DNA of 22,543 nt, from positions 1 through 22,543 of the forward strand of contig DAIDJT010000009.1 of assembly GCA_027451265.1 (NCBI GenBank), written 5' to 3'. Numbering within the stretch: position 1 is the first letter of the stretch; each line of letters opens with the position of its first letter. Source of the stretch: Bacteroidales bacterium (GTDB taxonomy: Bacteria; Bacteroidota; Bacteroidia; Bacteroidales; VadinHA17). A program made the translations under genes and the position numbers. Positions 6,425 through 14,991 of the stretch are shown here, piece by piece. Under the pieces are notes generated by a model. That model saw nothing but the letters and a program-made list of their open reading frames with translations, ran no database searches and was not told where the DNA came from.

Positions 6425-8668
6425 ATGACTGATTCACGTTTTCAGTCCGATGAGTGGAAAATCATCGAGAAACGGTTTGACCCCGTGAGAGGCCGCGATT
6501 CCGAGAGCATCTTTGCCCTGGGTAACGGAATGATGGGACAACGGGCCAATTTTGAAGAGACCTATTCCGGCGATACCCTCCGGGGAAATTATGTTGCAGG
6601 AGTCTATTATCCTGACAAGACCGTTGTGGGGTGGTGGAAAAACGGTTACCCTGAATATTTCGCCAAGGTGCCCAACGCGCCCTCCTGGACAAACATTATC
6701 GTCCGCGTTGACGGAGAGGAGCTTGACCTGGCAAAATGCAAAGTGAAGACCTTCCGCAGGGAACTGGATATGAAGCAGGGGGTGCTGACGCGAATGTTTA
6801 CCGCAGTAATGCCCTCCGGCAGGGTGGCTGAAGTTACCGCTATGCGTTTCCTTTCCATGGATGAGCCCGAACTGGCAGCAATCAGCTACACCGTGCGCAT
6901 CACAGGCGGCAGCGGAAAGATTGAGCTGATTCCCTGGCTGAACGCCGATGTATACAATGAGGATGCCAACTACGACGAGAAGTTCTGGGAGAACGAATCT
7001 GCTTCCCGCAACGGCAGGCGCACAGTTGTTGTTGCGCAGACGCGAAAGACTGCTTTCGTCGTCGCTACCGCGATGGAAAACACCCTGAGCCTGAACGGCA
7101 AACCGGCAAAGGGCGAGCCTGTTATCACCACAACCGGCAAAACGGCTCACAGTGCATTCACATCGGCCTATTCCGACGGTGACACCTTCGTGGTGACCAC
7201 GTATGCAGCAGTGCTCTCATCATTCAACCACCCGGTGGAAGGAATCGCTGAGAAGGCTATGGCTTCGGCCGGTACGGCCGCCGTAAAGGGCTTTGACGCC
7301 TTGCTTGAAGCCCACCGCAGCGCGTGGGCCCAAAAGTGGGAACATGGTGATATAGTCATCCGGGGTGATATAGCAGCCCAGCAGGGAATACGGTTCAACA
7401 TCTTCCAGCTGAACCAGACCTATACCGGCGAAGATCCAAGGCTGAACATTGGCCCCAAGGGATTCACCGGTGAGAAGTACGGCGGCAGCACTTACTGGGA
7501 TACAGAGGCCTTCGTCTTCCCCTTCTACCTGAGTACCGCTGACACACATGTGGCACGCAACCTGCTGCTGTACAGGTATAAGCACCTTGGCAAAGCCATA
7601 GAAAACGCGCAGAAACTGGGATTCAAAGGCGGAGCTGCCCTTTACCCCATGGTTACCATGAACGGCGAGGAGTGCCACAATGAATGGGAGATAACCTTCG
7701 AGGAGATTCACCGTAACGGCGCCATCGCCTATGCAATATTCAACTATGTGAGGCATACCGGCGACCAGAATTACCTTTCAGAGTACGGCCTCGAAGTACT
7801 GGTGGCACTTTCGCGCTTCTGGGCACAGAGATGCAACTGGTCGCAGGAAAAGAACAGGTATGTTATCCTTGGCGTGACCGGCCCCAATGAGTATGAAAAT
7901 AATGTCAGCAACAACTGGTATACGAATACGCTGGCACGCTGGACACTGAAATACACCTCTGACACCCTTGAATGGCTGCGGTCTACCAGCCCGGTGAAGT
8001 ACAACGCAATTATTTCGCGGACTCACCTTGATACACAGTCAGAACTGAAGCACTGGAAGGAAATAATTGACAATATCTACCTGCCTGTACACCATGATCT
8101 TGGAATCATTTTGCAGCAGGACGGATTCATGGACAAGTTGCAGCAGACGGTCAAAGACCTTGACCCGGCTGAACGGCCTCTGAACCAGCACTGGTCATGG
8201 GACCGCATTCTACGGTCGGTCTTCATCAAACAGGCCGATGTGCTCCAGGGGATCTATTTCTTCGAGGATGATTTCGACGAGGATACAATCAGGCGTAATT
8301 TCGACTTCTATGAGCCTCGCTGCGTGCATGAATCATCACTCTCGGCAAGCATCCACTCCGTGCTCGCAGCCAGGCTGCATGACACGGAGAGTGCGTATAC
8401 CCTCTACCTGCGCACCGCCAGGCTTGACCTTGATGATTACAACCGCGAAGTGAAGGACGGACTCCACATAACCAGCATGGCCGGAACATGGCTTGCCATA
8501 GTGGAGGGATTCGGCGGCATGAGGATACGAAACGAAAGAGTATGCTTCAACCCTGTCATACCGGCAGCATGGACATCATACTCGTTTATTATCAGGTACA
8601 GAAACAATCCGCTACGGGCTGAGGTCAACGGCAACACTGTCACAGTTGTAAACCTCTCCCAGGCTTAG
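6425..8668 (+). CDS. GH65 disaccharide phosphorylase, probable maltose phosphorylase
   Basis: This 747-residue protein belongs to glycoside hydrolase family 65. It has an N-terminal beta-sandwich (about 1-270), an (alpha/alpha)6 barrel with catalytic acid Glu489 in GVTGPNEYENN, the sugar-binding segment KYGGSTYWDTE (351-361), and the phosphate-site regions HESSLS (635-640) and HITSMAGTW. There is no signal peptide, so it acts in the cytoplasm, splitting maltose with phosphate into glucose and beta-glucose-1-phosphate for PgmB. Trehalose or kojibiose phosphorylases share the fold; maltose is favoured because of the surrounding GH13 and sus genes. The frame ends at TAG 8666-8668, but the same frame reads on for 22 sense codons in GH65-like sequence, so the C-terminal beta-sandwich may be slightly truncated relative to its ancestor. 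All catalytic parts are intact. Confidence 0.92.
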   Translation: MTDSRFQSDEWKIIEKRFDPVRGRDSESIFALGNGMMGQRANFEETYSGDTLRGNYVAGVYYPDKTVVGWWKNGYPEYFAKVPNAPSWTNIIVRVDGEELDLAKCKVKTFRRELDMKQGVLTRMFTAVMPSGRVAEVTAMRFLSMDEPELAAISYTVRITGGSGKIELIPWLNADVYNEDANYDEKFWENESASRNGRRTVVVAQTRKTAFVVATAMENTLSLNGKPAKGEPVITTTGKTAHSAFTSAYSDGDTFVVTTYAAVLSSFNHPVEGIAEKAMASAGTAAVKGFDALLEAHRSAWAQKWEHGDIVIRGDIAAQQGIRFNIFQLNQTYTGEDPRLNIGPKGFTGEKYGGSTYWDTEAFVFPFYLSTADTHVARNLLLYRYKHLGKAIENAQKLGFKGGAALYPMVTMNGEECHNEWEITFEEIHRNGAIAYAIFNYVRHTGDQNYLSEYGLEVLVALSRFWAQRCNWSQEKNRYVILGVTGPNEYENNVSNNWYTNTLARWTLKYTSDTLEWLRSTSPVKYNAIISRTHLDTQSELKHWKEIIDNIYLPVHHDLGIILQQDGFMDKLQQTVKDLDPAERPLNQHWSWDRILRSVFIKQADVLQGIYFFEDDFDEDTIRRNFDFYEPRCVHESSLSASIHSVLAARLHDTESAYTLYLRTARLDLDDYNREVKDGLHITSMAGTWLAIVEGFGGMRIRNERVCFNPVIPAAWTSYSFIIRYRNNPLRAEVNGNTVTVVNLSQA

Positions 8669-8737
8669 ATACCTCTTGCCGTCTATGGGCAGCAGGTAAC
8701 GCTGAAACCCGGGGAAGAAAGGAAATTTGAGAAATGA
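8669..8737 (+). other. Remnant GH65 C-terminal coding tail after an in-frame TAG
   Basis: Directly after the GH65 TAG, the same frame encodes 22 residues including PLAVYGQQVTLKPGEERKF and stops at TGA 8735-8737. That stop overlaps the susA start as ATGA (8734-8737), the classic arrangement of coupled operon genes. The peptide looks like the last beta-strand of a GH65 C-terminal domain. This suggests the TAG is a recent nonsense change (or a sequence error) and that the gene formerly ran into susA without a gap. Confidence 0.7.
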
Positions 8738-10581
8738 TGAAAAGAGTATTACAGGCCCTCGTTTTACTGATGCTGCCGGCTGTGCTGCCGGCACGGACAC
8801 AGGTGGTTATTGAACGTGTTGACCCGCCCTCATGGTTCACCGGGATGAAGAATGATGCCCTTCAGCTGATGGTCTACGGCAAGGAGATAGGAACATACGA
8901 AGTGAAAACTGATTATCCGGGTGTGGAGGTAAAGACCATGGTAAGGACTGAAAACCCGAACTACCTTTTTGTAAACCTGAATATCTCAGATGAGGCCGTG
9001 CCGGGAACCGTGACCCTGACATTCGCCCGTGGCAAACAGAAGCTGACCCACAGCTATCCGCTCCTGGCCAGGCCGGCCGGTCCTGCGAGGGGATTCAACT
9101 CCTCTGACGTGATTTACCTGCTTATGCCTGACCGTTTCGCCAACGGCGACACCTCAAATGACAATGTGGCGGGTATGACAGAACAGATTGACCGCGGCAA
9201 TCCGGGCGGCAGACACGGCGGTGACCTGAAGGGAATTACAGACCACCTTGATTACCTCCATAAACTGGGCGTTACAGGAATATGGCTCAACCCGTTCCTT
9301 GAGAATAACCAGCAGCACTCATCATACCACGGCTATTCGACCACTGATTTCTACAAATCAGACCTGCGCTACGGATCCAATGACGAGTTCAAAAACCTGG
9401 TGACCGAAGCACACAAGAGAGGAATGAAGGTGGTTATGGATATGATATTCAATCATATAGGTTCATTCCATTGGTGGATGAAAGACCTTCCGTCAAAAGA
9501 CTGGATCCATCAGTTTGATGAATTCACACGAACCAACTACCGTGCTTCAACATATATGGATCCGTATGCCGCAGCAAGCGACAGGACGCTGATGGAAAAA
9601 GGCTGGTTTGACATGACCATGCCTGACCTCAACCAATCCAATCCCCTTGTTGAGACCTATCTTATCCAGACAAGCCTCTGGTGGATTGCCTTCAGTGACC
9701 TCGACGGCATAAGGATGGACACCTACCCTTACCCCCAGCCTGATATGATGGCCAGATGGGCAAAGCAGGTGACCGATGAGTTTCCGGGCTTCTTCATTGT
9801 TGGTGAAGTGTGGTATGATGACCCGGCTCAGATTTCATACTGGGCATTTAACAAGAAAAACAGTGACGGTTACAGGTCAAATCTTCCATCGGTGACCGAT
9901 TTTCCGCTCTGCTTTGCAACTCACAGGGCTTTCGAGGGCAAGACCAGTCCCACCGACGGGCTTTCAAAGCTGTACAATGTCCTTTCAGAGGATTTCCTGT
10001 ACCCCGAACCGCTCAGGAACGTCATCTTCCTTGACAATCATGACATGACACGGTTCTACACCCAGACCGGGAAAAGCCTTGATGCATACAAACTGGGGCT
10101 GAGCTTCATCATGACCACCAGGGGTATCCCCCAACTCTATTATGGCACCGAGATTGTCATGGAAGGCGACAAGAGCAGGGGCGACGGCCGGCTCAGGGAT
10201 GACTTCCCGGGCGGATGGCCGGGTGATGAAAAAAGCGTTTTCACCGCAACCGGACTCACCGGGCAGGAGAAAGAAGCACTTGAGTTTACAAAACTCATCC
10301 TGAACTGGAGAAAGAATAAGGAGGTGATCCATACCGGAAAACTGAAACACTATATACCAACAGACGGGGTATATGTCTATTTCAGGTATAACGACCGTGA
10401 GAGTGTAATGGTGATAATCAACACCAACGGCAAGGAGAGCAAGACGGTGGAGGGCAGCAGATATGCCGAGTCACTTGACGGTTTCACAAGCGGTACTGAT
10501 ATCATTTCAGACAGAAAGATTAATGATCTGAAATCTTTCACAATAGCACCTCAGACAGCAATGATAATTGAACTAAAATAA
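8734..10581 (+). CDS. susA: SusA-like periplasmic neopullulanase/cyclomaltodextrinase (GH13)
   Basis: The 615-residue protein has a signal peptide (MMKRVLQALVLLMLPAVLPA) and no lipobox cysteine, so a soluble periplasmic enzyme is expected. An N-terminal immunoglobulin-like cyclomaltodextrinase-type domain (about 23-115) precedes the GH13 barrel. Catalytic residues are in place: region I DMIFNH (236-241), nucleophile Asp329 in GIRMDTY, acid/base Glu358 in VGEVWYDD, and Asp437 in LDNHD. A C-terminal beta domain ends at IIELK. Length and layout match Bacteroides SusA (about 617 residues), which hydrolyses maltodextrins and pullulan to short products. It lies 65 bases after the present GH65 stop but overlaps the presumed older GH65 end by ATGA. 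Two ATG codons stand in tandem; the first (8734) is used here. Confidence 0.92.
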   Translation: MMKRVLQALVLLMLPAVLPARTQVVIERVDPPSWFTGMKNDALQLMVYGKEIGTYEVKTDYPGVEVKTMVRTENPNYLFVNLNISDEAVPGTVTLTFARGKQKLTHSYPLLARPAGPARGFNSSDVIYLLMPDRFANGDTSNDNVAGMTEQIDRGNPGGRHGGDLKGITDHLDYLHKLGVTGIWLNPFLENNQQHSSYHGYSTTDFYKSDLRYGSNDEFKNLVTEAHKRGMKVVMDMIFNHIGSFHWWMKDLPSKDWIHQFDEFTRTNYRASTYMDPYAAASDRTLMEKGWFDMTMPDLNQSNPLVETYLIQTSLWWIAFSDLDGIRMDTYPYPQPDMMARWAKQVTDEFPGFFIVGEVWYDDPAQISYWAFNKKNSDGYRSNLPSVTDFPLCFATHRAFEGKTSPTDGLSKLYNVLSEDFLYPEPLRNVIFLDNHDMTRFYTQTGKSLDAYKLGLSFIMTTRGIPQLYYGTEIVMEGDKSRGDGRLRDDFPGGWPGDEKSVFTATGLTGQEKEALEFTKLILNWRKNKEVIHTGKLKHYIPTDGVYVYFRYNDRESVMVIINTNGKESKTVEGSRYAESLDGFTSGTDIISDRKINDLKSFTIAPQTAMIIELK

Positions 10582-10591
10582 CCTGATCACA

Positions 10592-11962
10592 ATGAAAGAG
10601 CACATTTTCAAGATTTTATTTCTTTTCATCGGTGCTGCTGCACTGGTGGTAGCCTGCCGGCCCAAACCGGCCGCGGTGATAGAACCGCTGAAGACCTCAG
10701 TGGTCCACGCCGACTGGACCCGCAACATGGTCCTTTATGAGATTAACACCCGGCAGTTCTCCGAAGAGGGCACCTTTGCAGGAGTAAAGGAAAGACTGCC
10801 CCAGCTGAAGGAACTGGGAGTGAACGTTCTGTGGTTCATGCCAATTTACCCGATAGGAGAGAAGAACCGCAAGGGCGAACTGGGAAGCTACTACTCCATA
10901 AAGGATTACAAGGGCATCAATCCTGAGTTCGGTACTATTGATGACTTTAAAACACTTGTGGACACTGCACATACAATGGGTTTCCACGTGATCCTCGACT
11001 GGGTGGGGAACCACTCTGCCTGGGATAACCCTCTGGCTACCGGGTTCCCGGAGTGGTACGAGAAAGATTCGGTTGGCAATTTTGTTTCCCCGTTTGACTG
11101 GACAGATGTGATACAGTTTGACTATACCGCAGCACCCCTCTGGGATTACATGGTTGGTGCGATGAGGTACTGGGTGGAAGAAGTTGGAATTGACGGTTAC
11201 CGCTGTGACTTCCCGGGCCTCGTGCCTGAAGAATTCTGGTTCAGGGCCACCACCGAACTCAACTCGGTGAAGCCGGTGCTTATGCTTGCTGAGGATGAGG
11301 AGCATTCATACCTTCTTGAGCGTGCATTTGACATGAACTACGCCTGGGCGCATCATCACCTGATGAACGCAGTAGCAGGAGGCAACCGCGCACCGGCTGC
11401 CCTTGACAGCCTGCTCCAGTACGAAATTAAGAGATATGCACCGGAGTCATACAGACTGCGTTTCATGACCAACCACGACGAAAACTCGTGGAACGGCACC
11501 ATCGAAGAAAAGATGGGTGATGCCCAGAAGGCCTTTGCATGCTATCTCTTCACCGTTCCCGGCGTGCCTCTGCTCTACAACGGCCAGGAAGCTGACCTTG
11601 ACAAGAGGCTTGAGTTCTTCAAGCGTGACCCGATTGATTGGAAGGAGACCGAACTGACACCCTTCTACTCGAAGCTGGTTCACCTGCGAACCTCCCACCC
11701 TGCCCTGCGTCACGGCACGGAAGGAGGATCTTATGATGTGTTGAAGACAGACCAGAAGAGCGTGGTGGCCTTTAAAAGGGTCAAAGGCGAAAATGAGGTC
11801 CTGACCATCCTCAATATGAGCAGCAAGCCGTTAACGGTAGCCCTGAAAGACGGAGCCACCGCCGGTACCTATAAGGATCTTTTCACCGATGCAGGCGTTG
11901 AGATCGCCCAGGGCAGGAAAATGCAGATGGAGCCCTGGGGATATATGGTCCTGGTAAAGTAA
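10592..11962 (+). CDS. GH13 alpha-amylase-family lipoprotein
   Basis: The 456-residue protein starts with a lipoprotein signal ending VVAC (Cys22). It contains a compact GH13 barrel: region I DWVGNH (136-141), nucleophile Asp206 in GIDGYRCDFPG, acid/base Glu234 in LMLAEDEE, and Asp296 in TNHDENSW, then a C-terminal beta domain. It has little room for extra binding modules. The residues after Cys22 are RPKPAAV, without the acidic cluster that marks Bacteroidota surface lipoproteins. The protein is therefore probably anchored facing the periplasm, helping SusA shorten imported maltodextrins; this is inference. It begins 10 bases after susA and is the last gene of the operon, 24 bases before a strong terminator. 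Activity on alpha-1,4-glucans is expected, but exact specificity cannot be read from sequence. Confidence 0.88.
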   Translation: MKEHIFKILFLFIGAAALVVACRPKPAAVIEPLKTSVVHADWTRNMVLYEINTRQFSEEGTFAGVKERLPQLKELGVNVLWFMPIYPIGEKNRKGELGSYYSIKDYKGINPEFGTIDDFKTLVDTAHTMGFHVILDWVGNHSAWDNPLATGFPEWYEKDSVGNFVSPFDWTDVIQFDYTAAPLWDYMVGAMRYWVEEVGIDGYRCDFPGLVPEEFWFRATTELNSVKPVLMLAEDEEHSYLLERAFDMNYAWAHHHLMNAVAGGNRAPAALDSLLQYEIKRYAPESYRLRFMTNHDENSWNGTIEEKMGDAQKAFACYLFTVPGVPLLYNGQEADLDKRLEFFKRDPIDWKETELTPFYSKLVHLRTSHPALRHGTEGGSYDVLKTDQKSVVAFKRVKGENEVLTILNMSSKPLTVALKDGATAGTYKDLFTDAGVEIAQGRKMQMEPWGYMVLVK

Positions 11963-11986
11963 TTGTAAAGGCTTATTCCAGATAAG

Positions 11987-12014
11987 AAACCCGGATTGTG
12001 TGTCCGGGTTTTTT
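11987..12014 (+). terminator. Strong intrinsic terminator of the maltodextrin operon
   Basis: Perfect 9-bp stem AAACCCGGA (11987-11995) / TCCGGGTTT (12003-12011) with a 7-base loop, followed by a run of T (six in a row at 12009-12014). It lies 24 bases past the stop of the GH13 lipoprotein gene. Confidence 0.9.
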
Positions 12015-12016
12015 AT

Positions 12017-12106
12017 GTCTGAAGGTCTGACGTCTGAAGGTCTGATGTCTGAAGGTCAATAGTCTTTAACTGACCTTCAGACCTTGAGACCCGGGACCTT
12101 CAGACC
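12017..12106. repeat. 15-bp tandem repeats facing inverted copies (convergent gap)
   Basis: Three consecutive 15-bp units begin GTCTGAAGGTC: 12017-12031, 12032-12046 and 12047-12061, the last degenerate at its end. Two inverted copies of the core (GACCTTCAGAC) follow at 12072-12082 and 12095-12105, separated by TTGAGACCCGGG. Each inverted core can pair over 11 bp with any left copy, so the region can form alternative large hairpins. It fills the gap between the operon terminator and the stop of the convergent amylase gene (12113), and may also help end transcription of that gene. Confidence 0.85.
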
Positions 12107-12112
12107 TCTAAC

Positions 12113-14932
12113 CTAGTACCTGATCACCCGTTTTACTGCCGATGCCCTTCCGGCTGTCACTTTCAGGTAATATATTCCCGCATCCAGGGCTGATCCGTCA
12201 AGTTCAAGCTCATTGATACCGGCAGGGGTGCTTATCATCCTTACCACAGCACCGGTGGCAGTGATCACCTCAACCATGTGTGGCTGATACTGATCATCAC
12301 CGGTAAATTCTATCACAGCCTTTTCACGGAAGGGATTCGGATAAACCCCGAACAAAATGCCTTCACCGTCATCTGCAACCGGTTCCTCTACACCCAGCAG
12401 GAACGAGGGTCTCGCAACCTGTTTGGAGGTATATATCCTGTATTCTCCCTGCACAAGGGAGATGGGTGTATTCTGGTTGGAAGTGTTCACTTCGACCTGG
12501 GTTCCTCGGAAAAACTCATACCAGGTACCGGTGCGGGTGAAATTCGGATCAATCGTGCGGGGGAAAAAGTCAAAGTTACCCAGAACCACCACATCCATAT
12601 CCTGGTGCACAATATTCAGCCTCTTGGTCATACCGTTCTGGTAGAGGGTGAAGTTGTCCGAAGAAAAGGCCGGGTACTTCTTTCTCAGTTCAATCAGACC
12701 TGCGAAGTTGTCAAAGAGATTCTTCCTTACGGGTTCAGTATAATACCCCCATCTTATTGGCTTCTCTTCAAGCCTCTGATATCCTTGTCCGAGAATGACG
12801 TCATATCCCAGTTCCTGGAATTGCCATAACATTTTGGGGCCCGGTATCGTCAGGAAAAATGTGGCCGTAAGCTTGACCCTCTTAATGGCCGTGTTGAAAT
12901 CCTTTATGTTATATCCTCCGTCAGCCTTCCCCTCGGTAATATTGAGATACATTATCCTCTCCTGGTCATGGCTCTCCATATAATCAACAATCCCCGGCCG
13001 GTCAAAACCGAGGGCTTTCCATGATGCATCAGAAATATCTGACGACTTGCCTGTTGAGGCATCTTCGTATCTCCACTTTCCATTACCCCACAGGAGAAAA
13101 TCGTATGCCGCGAGTTCCTTTTCCTCGGCGTTGTCTGTAAAGTGTTCCAGGATCAGGAGGGCATCAGGTTTGTATGCCCGGATCCTGTCACTCATCCGTT
13201 TAAGGATGGCTATTCTTGAGGCGTCATACGCTGATACCGAGTAATCACTGTTACTGGATTTATTCGTGAATCCTTTGGTAAAGTCAAACCTGAAACCATC
13301 AAACCTGAACTCGTCAATCCAGTAATGGCAGACGCTGTCAACGAAGGCTTTAGTTGCATAACTTTCGTGGTTGAAATCAGATCCTCCGAAGCTGTAAAAA
13401 TGGGGAGTTGTGACGTTGAACCATGGATTGTTTGCTGACGGCTGATTGTTCACGCTGTTCCAGTAAAGCCTGACCAGAGGATTTGAGTTGTATGAATGGT
13501 TGAGCACTATGTCCATGATTACGGCTATTCCCCTGCCATGGCATTCATCTATCAGCTCTTTCAGATCTCCGGGGGTACCGTAATATTTGTCAACCGCAAA
13601 GTACATTGACGGGTTGTAACCCCAGCTGCTGTTGCCCTCGAACTCATTCACCGGCATAAGCTCTATGGCGTTTACTCCCAGGCGCTTCAGGTAATCAAGG
13701 GTGTCACGCACCGTTTTAAAGGCATGTGTCGCCACAAAGTCACGTACCAGCATCTCATAGATAACCAGGGTATCCCTGGCAGGCGGCATAAAGCTGTTGT
13801 TCTTCCAGGCGTATGCCGGAGGACGTGTCCGGAAGACTGACACAAGTTCATTTGTCAGCCCCTCCGGATATGGTTTCAGGTCAGGATAAATGGTTTCGTC
13901 TATGAATTTGTCATTCCACGGGTCCAGCACCTTTGTTGTGTAGGGATCAGGTATGCGCAGTGTTTCATCAACAAGGTACTGGAACCCGTACTCACTGGCA
14001 GGATCAAGCCCGTTAACCTCCAGCCAGTACCAGTTTCCGTCAGGACTCCTCTTCATGAATCCCTCACTGCTGTACACCCAGTTGTTGAAGTCGCCTATGA
14101 CAAAGACGGTGCTTTTGTATGGTGCATAAAGTAGAAATGTTGCGGTATTGTCTCCCGTGATGTTCACCCCGGGTTTCAGCCCTGCCGGCACTGAGGCCGT
14201 CACTGCAGGAGTACGTATGAAATAGTATGCGGAATCAGCTTTCATTACATTGTTGTACCATGCCTTTGCAAGCAGCTTGAAGCTTCCTGATCCGGCAGCA
14301 GTGACAGAATGGCTGAGAGTTTTCTCCGTAACTTTCTTAAGCCGGACGCCGTTCTGGTATAGAATTAATGAATCGCATACCGAAGCAGAAAATGCAACAG
14401 GGATCACCTCTCCCGCATTAACCAGGGAAGTATAAAGGGCGGGCTGCGAAAGCAGGATTTCAAAACTGCCTTCAACAGTGACGTTGCAGAATATGTCCGC
14501 GCCATTGTTGTCACGGCCGGTACGAGAGGCATTACCGTTGCGGAACACAAAAGCCATTTTCTGAATTGTCTCAGATTCCGGGACACCATAAAATGCCCTG
14601 ATTGAAGGTGAAATGGTAAGTGTATACGTGTTGGCGTCAACACGGGTCAGCTTTACTTTATCCGGTGGCGGCACCGTGGTGCTCCAGGTTCCTGAAACAA
14701 CGTACTTCCAGTCAGATTGGCTTGAGCTCAGGTTGGTTATGACGCCGGTATGAGCGTATACATCGTCTCCCGTGTAATCCTTCATTCCCATGTCACCTGC
14801 GTCAGCGTGGAACGTAATCACCACCGGGGCTGAGGCCAGGGTGAAGACCGGATCTGTGGTAATCACCTGTGATGACACAGCCAGGCTCCACCCTGCAAAA
14901 ATCAGTACCAGTACAGGAATCTTGATTTTCAT
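12113..14932 (-). CDS. Secreted multidomain GH13 amylase with type IX sorting domain
   Basis: The 939-residue protein has a signal peptide (1-21). An N-terminal beta-rich module (about 25-155, with DVYAHTGVIT and MAFVFRNGNAS) recurs in Bacteroidota amylases and may bind starch. A linker domain (about 157-240) and a CBM48/E-set-like domain (about 255-340, VFVIGDFNNW) follow. The GH13 barrel has region I DIVLNH (474-479), nucleophile Asp550 in GFRFDF, acid/base Glu596 in LILEHF and Asp656 in MESHDQER. The C-terminal 75 or so residues (VYPNPFREKAVIEF to VKRVIRY) form a Por/type IX secretion sorting domain, so the enzyme is exported across the outer membrane and likely surface-attached. It takes the position and probable role of SusG, starch cleavage outside the cell, but by a different export route. 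A hairpin and candidate own promoter separate it from the sus genes. Confidence 0.93.
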   Translation of the reverse strand: MKIKIPVLVLIFAGWSLAVSSQVITTDPVFTLASAPVVITFHADAGDMGMKDYTGDDVYAHTGVITNLSSSQSDWKYVVSGTWSTTVPPPDKVKLTRVDANTYTLTISPSIRAFYGVPESETIQKMAFVFRNGNASRTGRDNNGADIFCNVTVEGSFEILLSQPALYTSLVNAGEVIPVAFSASVCDSLILYQNGVRLKKVTEKTLSHSVTAAGSGSFKLLAKAWYNNVMKADSAYYFIRTPAVTASVPAGLKPGVNITGDNTATFLLYAPYKSTVFVIGDFNNWVYSSEGFMKRSPDGNWYWLEVNGLDPASEYGFQYLVDETLRIPDPYTTKVLDPWNDKFIDETIYPDLKPYPEGLTNELVSVFRTRPPAYAWKNNSFMPPARDTLVIYEMLVRDFVATHAFKTVRDTLDYLKRLGVNAIELMPVNEFEGNSSWGYNPSMYFAVDKYYGTPGDLKELIDECHGRGIAVIMDIVLNHSYNSNPLVRLYWNSVNNQPSANNPWFNVTTPHFYSFGGSDFNHESYATKAFVDSVCHYWIDEFRFDGFRFDFTKGFTNKSSNSDYSVSAYDASRIAILKRMSDRIRAYKPDALLILEHFTDNAEEKELAAYDFLLWGNGKWRYEDASTGKSSDISDASWKALGFDRPGIVDYMESHDQERIMYLNITEGKADGGYNIKDFNTAIKRVKLTATFFLTIPGPKMLWQFQELGYDVILGQGYQRLEEKPIRWGYYTEPVRKNLFDNFAGLIELRKKYPAFSSDNFTLYQNGMTKRLNIVHQDMDVVVLGNFDFFPRTIDPNFTRTGTWYEFFRGTQVEVNTSNQNTPISLVQGEYRIYTSKQVARPSFLLGVEEPVADDGEGILFGVYPNPFREKAVIEFTGDDQYQPHMVEVITATGAVVRMISTPAGINELELDGSALDAGIYYLKVTAGRASAVKRVIRY

Positions 14933-14960
14933 TGTTTCTGATTGAAAGTGTGAATCTTGC

Positions 14961-14991
14961 TAAATATAATCAAAAACCTCTTCCTGTCACA
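14961..14991 (-). promoter_or_regulatory. Candidate promoter of the secreted amylase gene
   Basis: On the - strand: TGTG (14991 to 14988), a 19-base spacer, then TATATTTA (14968 to 14961). Each box differs from the Bacteroidota consensus (TTTG, TAnnTTTG) at one position, and the spacing is exact. The start would fall near 14955, about 23 bases before the ATG. The spacer runs through one arm of the hairpin at 14968-15007. Moderate to weak call. Confidence 0.35.

Noticed and set aside
6434..7150. 238-codon antisense ORF within the GH65 gene
   Set aside because: It lies fully opposite a well-supported GH65 coding region; its sequence shows no domain, and codon structure on the other strand explains the open frame.
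8666..8668. TAG in GH65 considered as a recoded (pyrrolysine or reassigned) codon
   Set aside because: TAG is used as a normal terminator elsewhere in the window (for example at 181-183, 6416-6418 and the secreted amylase end), and no catalytic need for a special residue exists at the C-terminal tail.
12278..12829. 183-codon ORF on + inside the secreted amylase gene
   Set aside because: Opposite-strand shadow of the amylase barrel and C-terminal region, with no signal or motif.
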